12,724 nucleotides of DNA, taken from contig CADCOF010000295.1 of the NCBI GenBank assembly GCA_902802975.1, positions 1-12,724 on the forward strand. Direction: 5' to 3'. Made by a program: the position numbers and the translations under genes. Below, piece after piece: positions 8,401 through 12,724 of this stretch. The notes below the pieces were generated by a model. The model made no database searches, was not told the DNA's origin, and saw nothing but the letters and a program-made list of their open reading frames with translations. This DNA is from an uncultured Ruminococcus sp. (GTDB lineage: Bacteria; Bacillota; Clostridia; Oscillospirales; Acutalibacteraceae). Positions within the stretch are counted from its first letter, which is position 1. Each line of letters opens with the position of its first letter.

Positions 8401-8625
8401 GACGGACATATCCCCATAAATTTGGACGATCCAAAAACAAAGATCATTCATCAAATAGAAGAAAAAGAGAATGCTTTTGTAAATGGAGAGTTTGTATACC
8501 GACTGCCCGACGATGCTGTAAAGAGTATGAATGTGGGAATGTATATTCGCTGCTTCACATCAGCCGATTATAAGGATGAGTTTGACCTATCTCCATCCGA
8601 TGTTGCAAGCTGTGTTGTAAAATGA
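5494..8625 (+). CDS. Degenerate J-like scaffold with zinc ribbons, TPR-like helices and FnIII-like repeats
   Basis: A 1043-residue multidomain protein. The N-terminus (NYFELLGLDFDPPE at 5-18, then a charged helix) has the feel of a J-domain start, but residues 33-35 are R-R-T where DnaJ has HPD. Helical sequence continues to about 310. A double zinc ribbon follows, with cysteines C321, C324, C341, C344 and then C352, C355, C366, C368. Residues about 377-490 look TPR-like (SNDLDSAQRYYNMAELSYPGNPE). From about 518 to 805 there are three fibronectin-III-like beta repeats, recognisable by recurrent W, Y-R and YGY patterns, and more beta-rich sequence extends to the end. No secretion signal is seen, so these repeats should be cytosolic, unlike typical FnIII exoproteins. 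The ATG at 5494 has AGGAG 11 bases upstream; an in-frame ATG at 5464 lacks a site. Its place after two Hsp70 genes suggests a client-recruiting or scaffold partner. The J-domain origin is an inference. Confidence 0.75.
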   Translation: MAKRNYFELLGLDFDPPEKNQRRIEKAINEWKRRTEDILANETVESYRQSLNEELSLFEDIVSVMNDVKLRNIEARALKQLKVRQLEQILDILMFGSGNSPIVTTAQIRSVCSKLKLSPKTVEEIYTSKGFSISKPAAQLNLDDYFLSSVIYGHLSTNLKRLKTLNSTKYPWTSKINDIYDLACFFGGGSERDRVGFRRRRAGDLYAIMETWASRLASDMSEEGHLLGDLFTAGMTQVFDCEANREKYDSSLKRDQLKELFSLIKAAPEEFKRDRYFAEGCIEKIRRSFPEYNLALALYNREGGLLKDPYEPFDASIHIICPSCEAPYEFRDTETAQRSVCTVCGSKLYVKCPKCSKPVPAAAKRCLCGFNVREMQYFDEYVNQSRTALLSNDLDSAQRYYNMAELSYPGNPELSSLKNELDAQKDKYQRPINELHALINAKRFCAAKEHADKLSASMPNLNIEKEKKLIESRLNQAQQMMPTAQLPFEQRANACIDVLDIVADHYSATQILSTIPVLPPVSLNAAAGGEKDIFCNLSWLPSGDRAVTYRIVRKKNTPPTSITDGKVIASQISETEFCDKTIVSGINYGYAVFAHRANVFSKPAVCSAAVFSDLNRRELSAAAGNNSCKFSWVLPENSIGVRVIRKEGTIPPVVPDSSSVIASPKAFALFNDGNLRNNVTYGYRLQCVYPCDSGFAYSEGITLMLTPEYPPEVLQNVTAGTSGNNVTISWKKSLNVKTTVIIKEITDSAYSLTDHNVMDISDITEAVGGGNIFANVAGIDGEVSFVIGENTQHTLAVLSLSGSKGIVSEVVRVSSVSKCEIDRKNTEIVAGRLCIRLAKIPDMLERIHYCFAVKTEDTVPWASVNDIRNGTMQSVFVDEYLRDGMMMIEKLPEKELYVTVIGEYRMDDGSAVYSEPSKIRINNKPKQLLSYKFSWMGTGLLNRIMEKSCRLTITSNGKDLPTVYVVCRTDGHIPINLDDPKTKIIHQIEEKENAFVNGEFVYRLPDDAVKSMNVGMYIRCFTSADYKDEFDLSPSDVASCVVK

Positions 8626-8633
8626 TCTATTGC

Positions 8634-8641
8634 AGAAAGGA
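8634..8641 (+). promoter_or_regulatory. Ribosome binding site supporting a TTG start for the GTPase
   Basis: AGAAAGGA ends 10 bases before TTG at 8652. An ATG at 8642 is in another frame and would give only a short peptide. A second TTG at 8658 would also keep all zinc-ligand cysteines, so the start is uncertain by two codons. Confidence 0.5.
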
Positions 8642-8651
8642 ATGATTATTT

Positions 8652-9758
8652 TTGAGATTGGTTTCAGAGGTGCTTTGCCCATATTGTTTAAAGGAACTGA
8701 GAAGTCAGGATCTGAGAATGGTCTGCAGTTCGTGCGGTGCACCGGCAGTGCCAACAAAAGCGGAATTGCTTTTGAAGAAGACGCCAAAATGTTCACGAAC
8801 AGGCTGCACAGGCTATGCCAGTGAACGAATTTGCAGTTATTGTAATGCTGCTCTGCCTCCTGATATTATGTCGTATTCAAAATATCTAAGATTCAGTATA
8901 CTTGGTATTACCGGTTCCGGAAAAACAAATTTTCTGACAACTATGCTTCACGAACTGCGTCACTCGCCCGATTCATATCTTGTTCCATCTCCAATGGACG
9001 AGTTGACAAAAGCTATGTTCGAAGAAAACGATGGAATCATTTATACGATGCACGAACCGGTTCCTGCGACACCGGCAGGTACAATGCCTCCTCCTCAGCT
9101 TTGGCGGCTAAAAGACAAGAATAAGATGACAGGATTGTTTATTCCGTCCTATTCTCTTACAATTTTTGACGGCGCAGGTGAGGATATAGAACATATCGAT
9201 CCCGTTGTAAGCCGATATATCAATGAGTCAAAGGTACTGGTAATTCTTATCGATCCTTTGGCACTGCCGGGCGTTGCAAGTACAATCGAAGAGGATATTC
9301 TGAATTGGTCTACAACTGCCGACCATGTCAATGATGCTTCTGCGAAAATGGTTGACGGTATTGCGGATTATGTAAGAAACAACTGCGGCCTTCCCCCCGG
9401 AAAGCTTATTAATAGAGATGTTGCCGTAGTTTTTACAAAAATAGATACAGTTAGAGAAAGCTTCGGCAGTGCAGTCGTAATGAACCCCAGTCCGCATTTG
9501 GCTAAAAAAGGTTTTGATAAAGCAGATGCAAACGCAGTCGATGCAGAGATAAGAGATTGGCTGCTAAGCAAAGGTGAAACATCGTTCTTAGACGCTATTG
9601 ATACTAATTTCAAGAGCAACCGAGTTCGATTCTTTGGAGTTTCAAGCTTTGGACAGCCGCCAACGGGAAATTCTCAGCTTGGAAAGGTAATGCCGCACCG
9701 CGTCCTTGATCCTCTGCTGTGGATGCTTTCAAAAGAAGGAATCATTCCGGTTGTTTGA
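8652..9758 (+). CDS. Zinc-ribbon TRAFAC-type GTPase
   Basis: A 368-residue protein. The N-terminus carries two zinc-binding units with cysteines C9, C12, C25, C28 and C47, C52, C61, C64. A P-loop GTPase domain follows: Walker A GITGSGKT at 85-92, a possible switch I threonine T144 in PAGTMPP, G3 motif D173-G-A-G176, hydrophobic strand VLVILIDPL, and G4 motif TKID at 262-265 in place of NKxD. The domain closes near residue 368 with no further module. The pattern matches the uncharacterised bacterial double-GTPase/TRAFAC-like families that occur beside GAP1-type proteins; I place it there from memory of family features. It probably acts as a GTP-controlled switch in the cytosol. The gene begins 26 bases after the J-like gene and is followed by the GAP1-like gene, its likely partner. 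Sharing zinc ribbons with the upstream protein hints at a common docking target. Confidence 0.8.
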   Translation: MRLVSEVLCPYCLKELRSQDLRMVCSSCGAPAVPTKAELLLKKTPKCSRTGCTGYASERICSYCNAALPPDIMSYSKYLRFSILGITGSGKTNFLTTMLHELRHSPDSYLVPSPMDELTKAMFEENDGIIYTMHEPVPATPAGTMPPPQLWRLKDKNKMTGLFIPSYSLTIFDGAGEDIEHIDPVVSRYINESKVLVILIDPLALPGVASTIEEDILNWSTTADHVNDASAKMVDGIADYVRNNCGLPPGKLINRDVAVVFTKIDTVRESFGSAVVMNPSPHLAKKGFDKADANAVDAEIRDWLLSKGETSFLDAIDTNFKSNRVRFFGVSSFGQPPTGNSQLGKVMPHRVLDPLLWMLSKEGIIPVV

Positions 9759-9813
9759 TTACATATTGCAAATATTCAGGCTTTCCGTAATAGAGCTTTT
9801 GAGGAGGGATACA

Positions 9814-12483
9814 ATGCTAAATCAGCTCATATACACCCGAAGTTCCCCTCATCGTGACTTGAAAAATAATGCTCAAGTTGTCAGAGGTGATGGGTTCGGT
9901 GTGTTTGCTGTAAGTGAGGGCTTAACACATATAAAAGATGCTAATTATGATTTTTTGTTGACCAGACTTGCCGTACCAAATTGTTCGAGAGAAAATTCAT
10001 CGGCAGGATTGGTACATTCGTATGACTATATATCTCTGGGCGGAGACATGTACGCATTTTCATTTGAGTTTGCTCGTCCGCATTGCCGTGAACCACGGAA
10101 AAACGGCAAAACTCATCGAGCAGGTACATATATAAAGCAGTGCTTTATCGGTTCTATCAGCGGATATCCTTTTTACTGGTTCGGTTCTCCTCAATGGAAT
10201 GCATATTTAAAAAGTGAAAATGATTATTATATGGATACCGAACCTAATCCTGTGCCGGAAATGCTCCCGGAAATTGACAGCGAACCTCAGACCGGTTCTA
10301 TCTCTGAAGAGGATGTGAGAGAATTTGTCCTCAACGGGCGTGGCAAAACACTCGTTGAGGGAGTATGGTTTTTACTTCACGAATATGAGAAGCCGGAAGA
10401 ACAAAGGAAAGTTCTTCTTATTAAAGATGAACCGAAAAATGTGGAGTTGTGGATTGCGGCGATTAATTATGCACTGCCTCAAGAACTTGCGCGAAAAATA
10501 ACTTTTTCAACAAACAGATCGAAGCTTGGCACTCAGGCAGATAAGGAGCTATTTTACTATACTGATGAGAACGGAAGGTTTTCCACACTGCAAAACCGCA
10601 GCACGAATCAGCAGCGACACCCATATAACATGATAGTTGGGTATCACCCTAAAGATGTATACTGTGCGTCGCTGAGACAAACTCCGAATTCCAATTATAC
10701 CATAATTGACGGCGTACAAAAAACAAGTACCGTGACAGTCGACGAGTCTGTAAATCAGCCATACTATAAGGCAATTGAAAAATTTGGCAAGGATCTTTTT
10801 GATTTCTGCGGAGCAGTTATGCCGGGTATCAATCCCGATAATATTTCGAGTGAAATATCTGATATGTTCAGTGCCTACAAATATCTCATGTCATCGGATA
10901 GCCGTGGTGAGAATTGGAAATACGATTATGCATTTGAAGCATTTTCACTGCTTACAAAATATGGAGTACCTACAAATCCTGCTGTGTGTACATATTTGCT
11001 GAGTGAAGGACTGGAATCTTACAAACGCTTGGGCAGAGAGGATTCTCATTATGGCTGCAGATACTTAATGATCCTGTATAAGATCGCAGCAGCATCAAAT
11101 CACCGTGATATGATAATAAATTTTTTTGAACGAAGTATAAAGAATGAGATTCGCAGAATAGATGCTGAGGATAACGCATTGACCGGTATTTGGGCAGCAT
11201 TGAAGACAGAACAGCTAAAAGAAATAAGACTTCCGCTGCTGATTGAGGTGTTTTCGGATGACAAGCTGAAAGCCTACTCTCATATGCTCAAAAATGCAAG
11301 TGATGATATTTTGCTGACAGTAGGTGAAATGTTTCTGACGCTGTGCGAAAGCCGTTATTCATCATTGTCCGAGATACTCAGAAGCAAGGAGCAGTACAGT
11401 TTTTTGTGCTATACACTGATGGCTGCAATAGATTGGCCATTTGTTCGCAAGAAACTTTTGGCTATAGTTGGTCGTTCACCAAGACTTTTTAATGCAACAT
11501 TGATTTCTATAGAACAGCGTCTTGAGAAAAAATCGCCCGAAAAAATGGATATGTGGATTTCTGTGTCAGCAGAAGCTGTTGGAAGAAGCGCGCTAGATAT
11601 AAGCATTCAAATAGCCAAGTCAGGAGCAGCCGACCGGACTACTGCTGAAAAAATTCTTGCCGGCGCAGTAAGAAACGACAGAGGCTATACGAGAGAAAGC
11701 ATGAATGCCGCAATGAATTTAATTCAAAGTGACGAAGAATTGTCAGGCGGCGCATATTTTTGCGCATGTGCGGAAGTATGTCCGCCCGGAGAAATGGATC
11801 GCCTCATCGAATTGATAATGGTATCAAATATGAGTGAAAAAGCTCAGAAAGCTGTATTTAACCGTATTGATTCAATCGTATCATTTGATCCGCCAGAAGG
11901 GTTTACAAAAGCAGGTTTTTTTGCATTGAAAAAATGGTCGGAGCAGCTTGGAATTACGTCAAAAAGCTGTGCATATTATGATCTGCGCCGAAAGTTGTCA
12001 TCAGATAAGCGAGAGCAGATTGCAGCGGAATCACTTAGCAGCTTTTTGATTTTAAACGAACCGCTAAAAAATGGTTTTATCGAAAGTCGTTGTTTCAGGG
12101 AGTTGGCTACAAATTGTGCCGGAATATGTCAGAGTGAAGTGCATATTTTATTCTTGTGTATGTTTGTATATGAAGACGAACGTCTGCGCAGACGGTTTAC
12201 CGATGCATATGTCTCGTGCATTTTTCGTCTTGCGCACAGCGGCGATGTATTAAAATCATTATTGAATCTATGCGAACCGTTTGTTTATGAATATAAAATT
12301 CGAGGAAGAACCGAAGAAGAAGTAAATGTTGCTTCGGACTATCTTGAAAAAAGTGTGAGAGGTCATTTGAAAAAAGTACATTTGCCACAGCTTGAAGAAA
12401 AGCTTGCCAAATATACGGAGTACGACGATGACGTAAAGAGAACTCTTTTGGAGCTTTGCAGAGCTGCGGGAAGCACACGTTAG
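9814..12483 (+). CDS. GTPase-associated protein 1 (GAP1)-like protein
   Basis: An 889-residue protein. The N-terminus (QLIYTRS at 4-10, then GFGVFAVSEGL at 27-37) matches my recollection of the GAP1 N-terminal domain, which opens with a QLxYTS-like strand and a GF-x-V-x-A-x-S-x-GL stretch. The middle segment has W213-IAAINYALPQELA followed by ITFSTNR from I229, like the GAP1 middle domain (W..a...LP..la..l.fsT). The remaining part, about 350-889, is helical, rich in leucine and charged residues and suggestive of alpha-solenoid repeats. No catalytic motif of a nuclease, protease or transferase is seen. GAP1-type proteins are known only from their recurrent linkage to GTPases in predicted conflict systems, and here a GTPase gene precedes it by 55 bases. 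The ATG at 9814 has GAGGAGG 6 bases upstream, the best site in the operon. Last gene of the operon; its function is unknown. Confidence 0.75.
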   Translation: MLNQLIYTRSSPHRDLKNNAQVVRGDGFGVFAVSEGLTHIKDANYDFLLTRLAVPNCSRENSSAGLVHSYDYISLGGDMYAFSFEFARPHCREPRKNGKTHRAGTYIKQCFIGSISGYPFYWFGSPQWNAYLKSENDYYMDTEPNPVPEMLPEIDSEPQTGSISEEDVREFVLNGRGKTLVEGVWFLLHEYEKPEEQRKVLLIKDEPKNVELWIAAINYALPQELARKITFSTNRSKLGTQADKELFYYTDENGRFSTLQNRSTNQQRHPYNMIVGYHPKDVYCASLRQTPNSNYTIIDGVQKTSTVTVDESVNQPYYKAIEKFGKDLFDFCGAVMPGINPDNISSEISDMFSAYKYLMSSDSRGENWKYDYAFEAFSLLTKYGVPTNPAVCTYLLSEGLESYKRLGREDSHYGCRYLMILYKIAAASNHRDMIINFFERSIKNEIRRIDAEDNALTGIWAALKTEQLKEIRLPLLIEVFSDDKLKAYSHMLKNASDDILLTVGEMFLTLCESRYSSLSEILRSKEQYSFLCYTLMAAIDWPFVRKKLLAIVGRSPRLFNATLISIEQRLEKKSPEKMDMWISVSAEAVGRSALDISIQIAKSGAADRTTAEKILAGAVRNDRGYTRESMNAAMNLIQSDEELSGGAYFCACAEVCPPGEMDRLIELIMVSNMSEKAQKAVFNRIDSIVSFDPPEGFTKAGFFALKKWSEQLGITSKSCAYYDLRRKLSSDKREQIAAESLSSFLILNEPLKNGFIESRCFRELATNCAGICQSEVHILFLCMFVYEDERLRRRFTDAYVSCIFRLAHSGDVLKSLLNLCEPFVYEYKIRGRTEEEVNVASDYLEKSVRGHLKKVHLPQLEEKLAKYTEYDDDVKRTLLELCRAAGSTR

Positions 12484-12591
12484 CATATAGAGCGTTCTGA
12501 GCTGCATGGCTAATATTAATAACTATAAATGAGCAAAAAAGTAAAAATGCACAAAACTGAAGTTTGATAGAGCACAGCATAAAGTTTTCGC

Positions 12592-12613
12592 CAAGCCTTT
12601 TTCAAAAGGCTTG
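12592..12613. repeat. 10-bp perfect hairpin downstream of the operon
   Basis: CAAGCCTTTT (12592-12601) pairs exactly with AAAAGGCTTG (12604-12613) around a two-base loop. No T tract follows on either strand, so it is not a canonical intrinsic terminator, though it could slow or end transcription of the operon. It directly precedes, and probably belongs to, the structured repeat. The stretch 12484-12591 between the last stop codon and this hairpin is AT-rich and shows no gene or clear signal. Confidence 0.7.
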
Positions 12614-12619
12614 CGGGAT

Positions 12620-12703
12620 CCAAGGGGTGCGGGTCTCCGGTGGAGACCTCTGCCGAAGGCAGAAGCACCGACCGAACCGGCAGGTGAGACCCAGAGCCCT
12701 TGG
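12620..12703 (+). repeat. Right copy of the structured inverted repeat
   Basis: The core at 12626-12675 is the inverted counterpart of 31-78. Local hairpins are GGTCTCC-ggt-GGAGACC (12632-12648) and TCTGCC-gaa-GGCAGA (12649-12663). A long-range pairing is also available: CCAAGGG (12620-12626) with CCCTTGG (12697-12703), and GGGTCTC (12631-12637) with GAGACCC (12686-12692), the latter competing with the first local hairpin. GC content is clearly above that of the preceding genes. It resembles dispersed structured repeats of Clostridia; no open reading frame of note lies within it. Confidence 0.8.
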
Positions 12704-12724
12704 CCGCCGGAGGCATTATTAAGC

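Noticed and set aside
8630-8824. Short + strand frame with an ATG at 8642 just after a Shine-Dalgarno-like AGAAAGGA
   Set aside because: The alternative frame starting with TTG at 8652 encodes ordered zinc-ligand cysteines and the GTPase, so the ATG frame is probably not translated usefully.
12484-12724. CRISPR array or tRNA in the right flank
   Set aside because: No regularly spaced direct repeats are present and no cloverleaf could be drawn; the pairing seen belongs to the structured repeat.

Overview
The window looks like part of a low-to-moderate GC Firmicutes chromosome, most likely a Clostridia member close to Ruminococcus. This rests on strong GGAGG-type ribosome binding sites, occasional GTG and TTG starts, AT-rich intergenic DNA, and protein families and a structured dispersed repeat that I associate with gut Clostridia. 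The genus is an inference. All genes are on the + strand, and no protein shows an obvious signal peptide or membrane segment, so the encoded machinery appears to be cytosolic.

Layout. Positions 1-146 hold a structured repeat in minus orientation. Positions 174-614 encode a small stand-alone HD hydrolase of the RelA/SpoT/Mesh1 type, closed by a clear intrinsic terminator (629-664). Positions 665-844 form a regulatory region: a consensus -35 box and a near-consensus -10 box, a perfect 10-bp inverted repeat over the -35, and an 18-bp near-palindrome over the predicted start of transcription. From 845 to 12483 run six tightly spaced genes with gaps of 4 to 59 bases and no visible internal terminator: a GrpE-like nucleotide exchange factor, a lidless Hsp70, a second lidless Hsp70 fused to a von Willebrand A (vWA) domain, a 1043-residue protein with a degenerate J-like N-terminus plus zinc ribbons, TPR-like helices and fibronectin-III-like repeats, a zinc-ribbon TRAFAC-type GTPase, and an 889-residue protein resembling GTPase-associated protein 1 (GAP1). 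Positions 12484-12724 hold a hairpin and a second copy of the structured repeat, in the opposite orientation to the left copy.

How the genes may work together. The operon looks like a complete alternative Hsp70 machine (exchange factor, two ATPases, J-like scaffold) joined to a GTPase and its partner. The J-like protein lacks the HPD tripeptide, and both Hsp70s lack the arginine that docks HPD in E. coli DnaK (R167), so the usual J/Hsp70 contact has been lost or rebuilt on both sides. Hsp70, vWA, GTPase and GAP1-like modules together resemble the NTP-dependent conflict or stress-sensing systems described by comparative genomics, but no recognisable killing effector is encoded here. Its function (defence, stress sensing, assembly of a large complex) is unproven. 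The inverted repeats at both ends may mark an exchangeable cassette or may simply be members of a genome-wide repeat family.
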